From Flavobacteriales bacterium (GTDB taxonomy: Bacteria > Bacteroidota > Bacteroidia > Flavobacteriales_F > PHOS-HE28), in NCBI GenBank assembly GCA_016702645.1, contig JADJDP010000014.1:1-64000 (forward strand): a stretch of 64,000 bases of DNA, in the 5' to 3' direction. The notes beneath the pieces were generated by a model, which had not been told where the DNA came from, ran no database searches, and saw only the letters and a program-made list of their open reading frames with translations. The position numbers were made by a program, and so were the translations under genes. Shown piece after piece: positions 31,908-39,256 of this stretch; position 1 is the stretch's first letter, and every line of letters starts with the position of its first letter.

Positions 31908-33905
31908 ATGAACAGACAGATCGTTCACCCGCTCACCGCAGCGGGCATGCTCGTTACCCTGGGCATCGTATTCGGTGACATCGGCACCAGCCCTCTTTAT
32001 GTTTTCAAGGCCATTGTTCACGGCCACGGGATCGAGGAACGCCTGGTCTACGGTGCCGTCAGCTGCATCTTTTGGACGCTCACGCTGCAGACCACCTTCA
32101 AGTACATCTACCTGACCCTGCAAGCCGACAACCGTGGTGAGGGCGGTGTGTTCTCGCTGTACGCACTGGTGAGACGATATGGCAAATGGGTGTACATCCC
32201 AGCGATCATAGGTGCCACCACGTTGCTCGCGGACGGTGTGATCCAACCCCCGATCTCCATCAGCAGTGCCGTGGAAGGATTGGGCGGCGTGCGAGCGTTC
32301 TCCGGGATCATCACACCGGGCAGTAACATCACCGTGTTCGTGGTGATGGTGATCATCGCGCTCCTGTTCTTCTTCCAGCGCTTCGGCACCAAGGTGGTGG
32401 GCTTCGCGTTCGGCCCCATCATGCTCATCTGGTTCAGCATGCTCTTCATTCTCGGGGCCATGCAGATCGCCGAGCACCCCGGGGTGATCAAGTGCATCAA
32501 CCCGTGGTACGCCTACGACCTGCTCGTGCACTATCCCGGCGGCTTCTGGTTGCTGGGCGCGGTGTTCTTGTGTACCACGGGGGCCGAAGCACTTTACAAC
32601 GACATGGGCCATTGCGGCCTCAAGAACATCCGCTGGACCTGGGGCTTCGTGAAGGTGGCCCTGGTCACCAACTACATGGGCCAGGGCGCTTGGCTGCTGA
32701 GCAGCGCGGGGCCCGACCTCGGCGAACGAAACCCGTTCTATGCGATCATGCCCCAGTGGTTCCTCTTGGTGGGTGTAGGCATTGCCACATGCGCGGCAGT
32801 GGTAGCCTGCCAAGCGGTGATCAGCGGATCCTTCACGCTCATCAACGAGGCGATCACCCTGAACTTCTGGCCACGTGTGCGGGTGAAGTTCCCCACGGAG
32901 ATCCGTGGCCAGATCTACATCCCCAGCGTGAACTGGATGCTCTTCCTGGGTTGCTTCGCCGTGATGCTCTACTTCAAGAAGAGCAGCGCAATGGAAGCGG
33001 TGTACGGCTTCTTCATCGTAGTGGCCATGCTCATGACCACCACCCTGATGTACGGCTACCTCCGCTATGTGAAGCGATGGAAACTACTGCTCGTCTCGGT
33101 GGTCATGTTCATGTTCTTCAGCATGGAAGTGGCGAACCTCATCGCCAACGCCGTGAAGATCCTGAACCAACCCTTCCTGCTCTTCTTCGTGTTCGCCTTG
33201 CTGGCCGTGATGTTCATCTGGTACCGGGCACGCAAGGTCACCAACCGCTTCTTGGAGTTCGTTGAACTCCCTGACCATGCCCAAGCGTTGCGCGACCTCA
33301 GTGACGACAAGGAAATACCCAAGTATGCCACGCACCTGGTCTATCTCACCAAGGCCGATCGTCCCACCAATGTGGAAAAGCATGTGATCGAGAGCATCAT
33401 GGCCAAGAAGGTGAAGCGTGCCGACATCTATTGGTTCGTTCACGTGAACTATACCGATGAACCCTACACGATGGAGTACCGTGTGAAGGAACTCATCGAC
33501 GACAAGGTCATCCGCGTGGACTTCGATCTTGGTTTCCGTGTGCAGGCCCGGATCAACAAGCTCTTCAAGCGCGTGCTGGAAGAGATGGAGAGCGACCACG
33601 AGCTGGAGTTCCGCAGCAAGTACGAGAGCATCAAGAAGGGCGATTTCCACACGGACATCTGCTACATACTCACCGACCGGATCATGAGCGTGGAGAACGA
33701 ATTCACACTGCGTGATGATCTGCTGCTGGATGCCTACTTCGCCTTGAAGCGACTTGGCCTCAGCGATCGCGAAGCGTTCGGATTGGACCCGAACTTGACG
33801 GTGGTGGAGCAGGTACCACTGGTGATCCAGCAACGCAGCGAACTACCGCTCAAGCGTGTAGGAAAAATGGATGGGTCCCCGTCGGATCCGCCGACTGCAC
33901 CCTGA
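31908..33905 (+). CDS. kup: KUP family potassium uptake transporter
   Basis: The 665-residue protein has about 12 membrane segments in the first 430 residues and a long cytoplasmic tail. The family signature GDIGTSPLYVFKAI (residues 23-36), LQADNRGEGGVFSLYAL and the ITLNFWPRVRVKFPTEIRGQIYIP region are all present. Kup/Trk-D proteins import K+ with protons through the inner membrane. ATG 31908 is preferred over the TTG at 31893 because family members start close to this position. It stands alone, convergent with the DUF1456 gene. Confidence 0.95.
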   Translation: MNRQIVHPLTAAGMLVTLGIVFGDIGTSPLYVFKAIVHGHGIEERLVYGAVSCIFWTLTLQTTFKYIYLTLQADNRGEGGVFSLYALVRRYGKWVYIPAIIGATTLLADGVIQPPISISSAVEGLGGVRAFSGIITPGSNITVFVVMVIIALLFFFQRFGTKVVGFAFGPIMLIWFSMLFILGAMQIAEHPGVIKCINPWYAYDLLVHYPGGFWLLGAVFLCTTGAEALYNDMGHCGLKNIRWTWGFVKVALVTNYMGQGAWLLSSAGPDLGERNPFYAIMPQWFLLVGVGIATCAAVVACQAVISGSFTLINEAITLNFWPRVRVKFPTEIRGQIYIPSVNWMLFLGCFAVMLYFKKSSAMEAVYGFFIVVAMLMTTTLMYGYLRYVKRWKLLLVSVVMFMFFSMEVANLIANAVKILNQPFLLFFVFALLAVMFIWYRARKVTNRFLEFVELPDHAQALRDLSDDKEIPKYATHLVYLTKADRPTNVEKHVIESIMAKKVKRADIYWFVHVNYTDEPYTMEYRVKELIDDKVIRVDFDLGFRVQARINKLFKRVLEEMESDHELEFRSKYESIKKGDFHTDICYILTDRIMSVENEFTLRDDLLLDAYFALKRLGLSDREAFGLDPNLTVVEQVPLVIQQRSELPLKRVGKMDGSPSDPPTAP

Positions 33906-33923
33906 CCGATCGGAACGGTCTGC

Positions 33924-34184
33924 TCAGCCGCGCTTCGGCTCCTGGCCGGGTCGTGGCGACGGGCTCTCCCGTGGCCCACGCAAGTGGATGATCAAGCCGT
34001 TCAGGAAATTCCGAAGCACTTGATCGCCTGCGGGCTTGTAGTTCGGGTGGTCCTCGTTCCGGAACAAGGCGCTGAGTTCCGTCTCCGTCATCTTGAAGTC
34101 CGCCAGTGCGAGGATCTTCACGATGTCCGTATCGCGCAGCTTCAAGGCCACGCGGAGCTTTTTCAGGATGTCGTTGTTGGTCAT
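33924..34184 (-). CDS. DUF1456 family protein (single repeat)
   Basis: The 86-residue protein begins MTNNDILKKLRVALKLRDTD and continues with FKMTETELSALFRNEDHPNY, matching one DUF1456 repeat. E. coli YehS has two such repeats in about 155 residues; this one has one plus a proline-rich basic tail. Function is unknown. It begins 6 bases after the stop of the PspC-like gene, suggesting an operon. Confidence 0.82.
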   Translation of the reverse strand: MTNNDILKKLRVALKLRDTDIVKILALADFKMTETELSALFRNEDHPNYKPAGDQVLRNFLNGLIIHLRGPRESPSPRPGQEPKRG

Positions 34185-34190
34185 GCTGGG

Positions 34191-34421
34191 TCACAACTCC
34201 CAAACCGTGCTCCGCTTCGCGAACGGCCGCTTGATGCGCTCCTTGTGCTGGAGCACGAAGGCCATGACGAGATAGACCACCAAGTGCACCCCGGCCGTGA
34301 TGAAGCTCAGGTATATGAAGCTGAGCCGCACCTGCTCGATCTTGATGTTGAGCTTCTGCGCCCACCACTCGCATACGCCGAAGGCTTGCTTCTCGAACCA
34401 AGTTTTTGTGGCGGCGATCAT
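34191..34421 (-). CDS. PspC-like small membrane protein
   Basis: The 76-residue protein carries one PspC-type unit: a short amphipathic lead (FGVCEWWAQKLNIKIEQVRL) and a hydrophobic helix (LSFIYLSFITAGVHLVVYLVMAFVL) followed by a basic tail. PspC proteins take part in envelope-stress sensing, but single-domain members are widespread and mostly untested. It lies immediately upstream of the DUF1456 gene on the same strand. Confidence 0.72.
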   Translation of the reverse strand: MIAATKTWFEKQAFGVCEWWAQKLNIKIEQVRLSFIYLSFITAGVHLVVYLVMAFVLQHKERIKRPFAKRSTVWEL

Positions 34422-34435
34422 GGGGATGAGAAATT

Positions 34436-34516
34436 AGCCGCAAAGGCGCAGAGGCGCAAAGAAATGCCATCAAGGGCAGCGCATCTCATGCTTGGCGTAT
34501 TTGCGCCTTTGCGGCT
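34436..34516. repeat. Large inverted repeat in the DUF2851-PspC spacer (family B, copy 1)
   Basis: Perfect 15-base arms agccgcaaaggcgca (34436-34450) and tgcgcctttgcggct (34502-34516) flank 51 bases. The left arm and its extension (gaggcgcaaag) match 37995-38022 closely, marking it as a dispersed element. Confidence 0.75.
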
Positions 34517-34530
34517 GACTTGCATTGCGA

Positions 34531-35859
34531 CTACTTGACGGTGCACTTGAGCAATTGGTTGCCGATGCCGCAAGATAGGCAGCGGCGTTGAGCACAGTAT
34601 GCGTTCTTGAGCTCGATCAGTGCTTGTCCGCGGGCCGCGGTATCGGCTCGCAGGCCCAGCGCGGACCAACCGGCCAGTAGTTGATTGCGTTCCGAGGGTA
34701 GTTGCTCAAGGAGATGGAGGGCGCGGTCCGTGTATGCGTCCCTCCCTTGCAAGCGACCCAAAGCGAAGAGCGCGGGTACAATGGCATTGATGAGGATGTG
34801 CTCCACCCCTGCCCTGCCCAATCGTTTGACGCGCGGAACGCTTGGTGCATCGAACCGGTAGTGGTCGTTCCAGTAGGCGCTGGCCTCGACGTCCAGGAGG
34901 TTGAAGAGTTCGTTCACATTGTCCGTATCGAGGAGTGCGGAGAGACCACCATCGCAACGCATGAGCAATTGGGCGAGTTGTGCGATTCGGACGGTCGGGA
35001 AGTTCACGGGCCGCATGCGAGCGAACTTCCACGCGGCCACCGGGGCGGGGCGCAGACCGTGGAAGTGCGCGAGCAAGGCATGCTCCCGCTGCAATTGGCG
35101 TGGGTACTCATCCACGAAGTCCACTTGCAGCAGTCCGGCTTGGCCGAAGAGAAGTGCTTCGGTGCGGAGGGCGTCATCGCGATACTTCAACACGGTCTTC
35201 AGCGGCAGCGAATGGGCAAGCATGCTGAAGGGCTCCGCGTTCACCTTCAGCCCGAAAGCCCGTGCGAGCATGTGGTAAAAGGTCTCCGAAGCATCGTTGC
35301 CCAATTGCCGGTAAAGCGCTTCCACCTCCATGGTCTTTCGTTCCAGTCGTTCTATGAGCACGCGCTCCAACCAAGGACCGATGCGATCTTGATCCACTTG
35401 TGCGATCCTATCAGCGCACGGAACAAAGCCCTTGCTACGCATGAGACCCTGATAGAGCGCGATGCTCTGCGTGGAAATACGCGGGAAGAGCTCCACAGTT
35501 GGAAGGACATGGCCGCGCAACGTGCGCACTTCCGCATCGTGCTCGTACACCACATGCAGCACCACGTTCTCGTATGCAGCGTCGCGCGCGTGACCGTGCG
35601 CGTTCCATTCGCTGCTCCGCAAGTGGACCTCCACCATGCCCGCCCAGAGCTGGCCGCCGATGCGCACTTGTGCATCCACCAGGTCGGGGCCGCTATCGTA
35701 CTGTATGCGACCGGCTTTCACCACTTCCACTTCGCGTCCATCGGTCGTGCGCAGCGCATGCTGCTCAAAGAGGCGCTGTTCCCATATGAACTGCAGGAGT
35801 TCCTCTCCGTACGGAAAGGTTGGATCCAGGAGCAAGGCCGGGGCGGGTGAAGGCTGCAC
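34531..35859 (-). CDS. DUF2851 family protein
   Basis: The 442-residue protein matches DUF2851 throughout: LLQFIWEQRLFE, RIQYDSGPDLVDAQVRIGG, GMVEVHLRSSEWNAHGH and FPTVRIAQLAQLL. It ends in a Cys cluster (CAQRRCLSCGIG, then a last Cys) that could bind metal. The family is common in Bacteroidota and its role is unknown; the N-terminal part resembles nuclease-like folds, which is only suggestive. The start is GTG 35859. It is flanked on both sides by intergenic inverted repeats. Confidence 0.87.
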   Translation of the reverse strand: MQPSPAPALLLDPTFPYGEELLQFIWEQRLFEQHALRTTDGREVEVVKAGRIQYDSGPDLVDAQVRIGGQLWAGMVEVHLRSSEWNAHGHARDAAYENVVLHVVYEHDAEVRTLRGHVLPTVELFPRISTQSIALYQGLMRSKGFVPCADRIAQVDQDRIGPWLERVLIERLERKTMEVEALYRQLGNDASETFYHMLARAFGLKVNAEPFSMLAHSLPLKTVLKYRDDALRTEALLFGQAGLLQVDFVDEYPRQLQREHALLAHFHGLRPAPVAAWKFARMRPVNFPTVRIAQLAQLLMRCDGGLSALLDTDNVNELFNLLDVEASAYWNDHYRFDAPSVPRVKRLGRAGVEHILINAIVPALFALGRLQGRDAYTDRALHLLEQLPSERNQLLAGWSALGLRADTAARGQALIELKNAYCAQRRCLSCGIGNQLLKCTVK

Positions 35860-35891
35860 GCAAGTGAAGATAAATGCACGGTCTCGTGGAA

Positions 35892-35968
35892 GCGCGGAGA
35901 ACGCACAGGTCCCCCCTCTCCTTCGGGGAGAGTTCCGTGGTCAGGCGCACTCTCTCCGTTCTCCGCGC
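35892..35968. repeat. Large inverted repeat in the pyrF-DUF2851 spacer
   Basis: Arms gcgcggagaacg (35892-35903) and cgttctccgcgc (35957-35968) are perfectly complementary over 12 bases. The interior contains a second hairpin (ctctcc 35916-35921 with ggagag 35927-35932). The layout resembles the neighbouring family B repeats although the sequence differs. Confidence 0.6.
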
Positions 35969-35988
35969 CTATGCGTGAAATGAACTCT

Positions 35989-36816
35989 TCATATCACTCC
36001 TCGCTCCAACATCTTGCTTGCCATCGCCTGTTGCAACTGCTGCGCAGCCCGGCGCGCCATGGGTATTGCCTGCTCACCACTTCCAGCGAAAAGCACACCC
36101 CGGCTGCTATTGATGAGCAGGCCGCCATCCGTGGTCATTCCAGCATCGAGCACAGCATTGAGATCACCGCCCTGGGCACCCACACCGGGGACGAGAAGGA
36201 AATGATCGGGCGCAAGTGCGCGTGCTTGGGCAAGGATCTCGGGTCGGGTGGCACCGGTCACGAACATGAGTTCATCCTGTCCGCCCCATTGCGCGGTTCG
36301 TTCGATCACGGTTTCGAACAGGCGCTTACCGTTCCCGGTTGGCAGGAATTGGAAATCCTCGGCGCCAGGATTGCTGGTGATACCGAGCACGATGGCCCAC
36401 TTGCCGGGCTGCTTCAGGAAAGGCTCAATGCTGTCGCGTCCCATGTAGGGTGAAAGCGTCACAGCATCCACGCCTAGTTTGTCGAAGAAAGCTTCAGCGT
36501 ACTTGCGGGCGGTGTTACCGATGTCCCCACGCTTGGCATCGGCGATGATGAAACAGTCGCCCTTGCTGCGGATGTAGGCGATGGTGGCCTCCAGGTCCAG
36601 CCAGCCTTGATCGCCCAGCGCTTCATAGAAGGCGAGGTTCAGTTTATAGGCAACCGCGAGATCGTGCGTCACTTCCACGATCGCCTCGTTGAAGGCGCGC
36701 ACCGGGTGGCTCTCCGCCCTGAAATGCTCCGGAACAAGGTGCTCTTCTGTATCCAGGCCCACACAAAGCAGGCTTCTCTTCCGGCGGATAAGCGAGATCA
36801 GTTCGGTACGGGTCAT
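35989..36816 (-). CDS. pyrF: Orotidine 5'-phosphate decarboxylase
   Basis: The 275-residue protein is of the longer OMPDC subfamily (PyrF type 2). The active-site segment DAKRGDIGNTARKYA with Asp-Lys is intact, LCVGLDTEEHLVPEH begins the barrel, and LLINSSRGVLFAG contributes the phosphate site near the end. It makes UMP from OMP, the last step of pyrimidine synthesis. No other pyr gene is adjacent. It is downstream of prfA on the same strand, separated by an inverted repeat. Confidence 0.94.
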   Translation of the reverse strand: MTRTELISLIRRKRSLLCVGLDTEEHLVPEHFRAESHPVRAFNEAIVEVTHDLAVAYKLNLAFYEALGDQGWLDLEATIAYIRSKGDCFIIADAKRGDIGNTARKYAEAFFDKLGVDAVTLSPYMGRDSIEPFLKQPGKWAIVLGITSNPGAEDFQFLPTGNGKRLFETVIERTAQWGGQDELMFVTGATRPEILAQARALAPDHFLLVPGVGAQGGDLNAVLDAGMTTDGGLLINSSRGVLFAGSGEQAIPMARRAAQQLQQAMASKMLERGVI

Positions 36817-36844
36817 TGGGTGCGAAGGTCAGGAAATGAAAGGC

Positions 36845-36905
36845 GCCGCTAAGCACGCAAAGAGACCCTGAAAGAACCTTCGCGGTCTTTGCGCCCTTTG
36901 CGGCT
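36845..36905. repeat. Imperfect inverted repeat in the prfA-pyrF spacer (family B-like)
   Basis: Left arm gccgctaagcacgcaaagag (from 36845) and right arm ctttgcgccctttgcggc (to 36904) pair imperfectly around 16-20 bases. The core cgcaaag / ctttgcggct matches the repeat at 34436-34516. It ends at the prfA stop. Confidence 0.6.
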
Positions 36906-37986
36906 AGATCCCGGCTTCTGCCTTCAACTTTTCCGTTCGCTCGGCGAGCTGCAGCGCATCAATTACATCTTGAAGATCGCCGTTCAACACTTCGGGCAGG
37001 TTGTGTACCGTGAGTTCGATCCGGTGGTCCGTGACGCGGCTCTGCGGGAAGTTGTAGGTGCGGATCTTGGCGCTTCGATCACCGCTGCTCACCTGGCTCT
37101 TGCGTTGGGCGGCCACGGCGGCCTCCACCTGGCGCACCTTTTCCTCGTAGAGCTTGGTGCGAAGCATCGTCATCGCCTTCATGCGGTTGCCGAGCTGGCT
37201 GCGCTCGGTCTGGCACATGACCACAACGCCTGTCGGGATGTGCGTGAGCCGGACCTTGGTCTCCACCTTGTTCACGTTCTGGCCACCGGCACCACCGCTT
37301 CGTGCGGTCTCCATCTTCACATCGCTCTCCTTGATCTCCACGTCGGTTTCCTCGGCTTCGGGAAGCACGTTCACCGTTGCGGCGCTGGTGTGTATGCGCC
37401 CGCTGGCTTCAGTGGTTGGTACGCGCTGCACGCGATGGACGCCCGCTTCGAACTTCAACACACCATAGGCACCATCGCCGATCACGTTGAAGACGACCTC
37501 CTTGTAACCACCAACGGTGCCTTCGCTCACGTCAGCGACTTCGATCTTCCAACCCCGACCCTCACAGTACCGTGAGTACATCCGGTAGAGATCACCAGCA
37601 AAAAGGCTCGCTTCATCGCCACCGGTCCCCGCGCGGACCTCGACGGTACAATTACGCGCATCGTTCGGGTCCTTCGGCACCAGCATCATCCGAACCTCTT
37701 CCTCCATGGCTTCGATGGAGGCTCGCAATTCGTCCCGCTCGGTGCGTGCCATGTCCACCATCTCGCTGTCCTTCTCCGTGCGAAGCATCGCCTCGGCACC
37801 GGCCAGGTCATCGTGCATCTGCTTGAAGCGTGCGAAGGCCTGATCGATCGGCTCCAATTCGCGGTAGCTCTTGTTCAGTTCCACGAACCGCTTCTGGTCG
37901 GCGATCACACTGGGATCGGCGAGTTGTTTGCCGATCTCCTCACGACGATCGTGCAAGGAGGAGAGTTTGGATAAAAGGTCGCTCAT
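36904..37986 (-). CDS. prfA: Peptide chain release factor 1
   Basis: The 360-residue protein is full length. The peptidyl-hydrolase motif GGQ occurs in SGGAGGQNVNKVET, and AGTGGDEASLFAGDLYRMY and the domain 2 region NVIGDGAYGVLKFEAG are typical. RF1 reads UAA and UAG. It lacks the programmed frameshift of RF2, so this is RF1. It is preceded on the same strand by purM and followed by pyrF. Confidence 0.96.
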   Translation of the reverse strand: MSDLLSKLSSLHDRREEIGKQLADPSVIADQKRFVELNKSYRELEPIDQAFARFKQMHDDLAGAEAMLRTEKDSEMVDMARTERDELRASIEAMEEEVRMMLVPKDPNDARNCTVEVRAGTGGDEASLFAGDLYRMYSRYCEGRGWKIEVADVSEGTVGGYKEVVFNVIGDGAYGVLKFEAGVHRVQRVPTTEASGRIHTSAATVNVLPEAEETDVEIKESDVKMETARSGGAGGQNVNKVETKVRLTHIPTGVVVMCQTERSQLGNRMKAMTMLRTKLYEEKVRQVEAAVAAQRKSQVSSGDRSAKIRTYNFPQSRVTDHRIELTVHNLPEVLNGDLQDVIDALQLAERTEKLKAEAGI

Positions 37987-37994
37987 GGTTTATG

Positions 37995-38022
37995 GCCGCA
38001 AAGACGCTGAGGCGCAGAGGAA
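37995..38022. repeat. Family B repeat, partial copy in the purM-prfA spacer
   Basis: A segment beginning gccgcaaagacgctgaggcg (37995 onward) differs at about four positions from the left arm at 34437-34464. Only one arm is present in this 42-base spacer. Confidence 0.6.
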
Positions 38023-38028
38023 TTCCGA

Positions 38029-39198
38029 TCAGTTATAGGTGAAGACCCCGTGCGGGCTGGTGAGGACGACCTCTTTCGAAGGAGTTGCTTCAACGCGGCC
38101 AATGATCCTGGCATCGATGCCGAAGGAATTGGAGATGGCGATGATCTCCGAAGCACATGCCGGTGGAACATAGAACTCCAACCGGTGGCCCATGTTGAAG
38201 ACCTTGTACATCTCCTTCCAGCCGGTGTTCGACATGCGCTGGATGGCGGCGAAGAGCGGTGGCGTTGGGAAGAGATCGTCCTTGATGATCCGGAGACCTT
38301 CCACAAAGTGCAGCACTTTGGTCTGGGCACCTCCGCTGCAGTGCACCATGCCGTGGACTTCGCTGCGCATCGCCTTAAGCACCTGCTGAACAACGGGAGC
38401 GTATGTGCGGGTGGGTGAAAGCACGGCCTTGCCGAAGTCGAGCGGTGTTCCTTCGAGTGGATCGGTCAGGTGCGCTTGCCCACTGTAGACCAGCGCTTCC
38501 GGCGTTCCGGGGTCGTAGGTCTCCGGGAACATCGTCGCCAATTGCTTGGCGAAAACATCATGACGCGCACTGGTGAGACCATTGCTGCCCATGCCCGCGT
38601 TGTAACTGTCTTCGTAGGTGGCTTGCCCGAAACTAGCGAGACCAACGATCACGTTCCCTGCGTGGATCCGTGCATTGTCGATCACCTCGTTGCGCTTCAT
38701 TCTGCACACCACCGTGCTATCCACGATCACGGTGCGCACGAGATCACCGACGTCCGCGGTCTCCCCGCCCGTGCTGCGGATCCCGACGCCAAGGCCACGC
38801 ATCTTCTCCAGGAACTGCTCCGTGCCTTCGATGATCGCGCTGATCACTTCTCCTGGTATCAGTCGCTTGTTGCGGCCGATAGTACTACTGAGCAGGATGC
38901 CGTCAGTAGCCCCCACGCATAGCAGATCGTCCAAATTCATCACGATCGCGTCCTGCGCGATGCCATGCCAGACGCTCAGGTCACCGGTCGCTTTCCAATA
39001 GGCGTAAGCAAGGCTGCTCTTCGTGCCAGCACCATCAGCGTGCATCACGATGCAATGATCCGGACTGCCCGTTAGGTCGTCCGCCACCACTTTGCAAAAG
39101 GCCTTCGGGAAGAGCCCTTTGTCCAAGGCGGCGATCGCCTTGTGGACATCCTCCTTGCTCGAGGACACACCGCGTTGCTCGTATCGGCTGTCAGCCAT
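38029..39198 (-). CDS. purM: Phosphoribosylformylglycinamidine cyclo-ligase (AIR synthase)
   Basis: The 389-residue protein belongs to the PurM/PurL ATP-binding superfamily: HADGAGTKSSLAY, DLLCVGATDGILLSSTIGRN, STGGETADVGDLVRTV and GMVHCSGGAQTKVLHF. It is longer than E. coli PurM (345) but matches the Bacteroidota form. It converts FGAM to AIR in purine synthesis. It begins the purM-prfA-pyrF minus-strand run, mixing purine and pyrimidine genes with RF1. Confidence 0.9.
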   Translation of the reverse strand: MADSRYEQRGVSSSKEDVHKAIAALDKGLFPKAFCKVVADDLTGSPDHCIVMHADGAGTKSSLAYAYWKATGDLSVWHGIAQDAIVMNLDDLLCVGATDGILLSSTIGRNKRLIPGEVISAIIEGTEQFLEKMRGLGVGIRSTGGETADVGDLVRTVIVDSTVVCRMKRNEVIDNARIHAGNVIVGLASFGQATYEDSYNAGMGSNGLTSARHDVFAKQLATMFPETYDPGTPEALVYSGQAHLTDPLEGTPLDFGKAVLSPTRTYAPVVQQVLKAMRSEVHGMVHCSGGAQTKVLHFVEGLRIIKDDLFPTPPLFAAIQRMSNTGWKEMYKVFNMGHRLEFYVPPACASEIIAISNSFGIDARIIGRVEATPSKEVVLTSPHGVFTYN

Positions 39199-39210
39199 GG
39201 CTCAAATGAA

Positions 39211-39242
39211 GAAGAGCATCCACCATGCGGCGAATGCTCTTC
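39211..39242 (-). terminator. Terminator of the PorE-like gene
   Basis: A 9-bp stem (gaagagcat 39211-39219 with atgctcttc 39234-39242) and a 14-base loop are followed on the minus strand by ttcatttg. It lies 14 bases after the stop of the OmpA-type gene and just before purM. Confidence 0.7.
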
Positions 39243-39256
39243 CATTGGGGGTGCAT

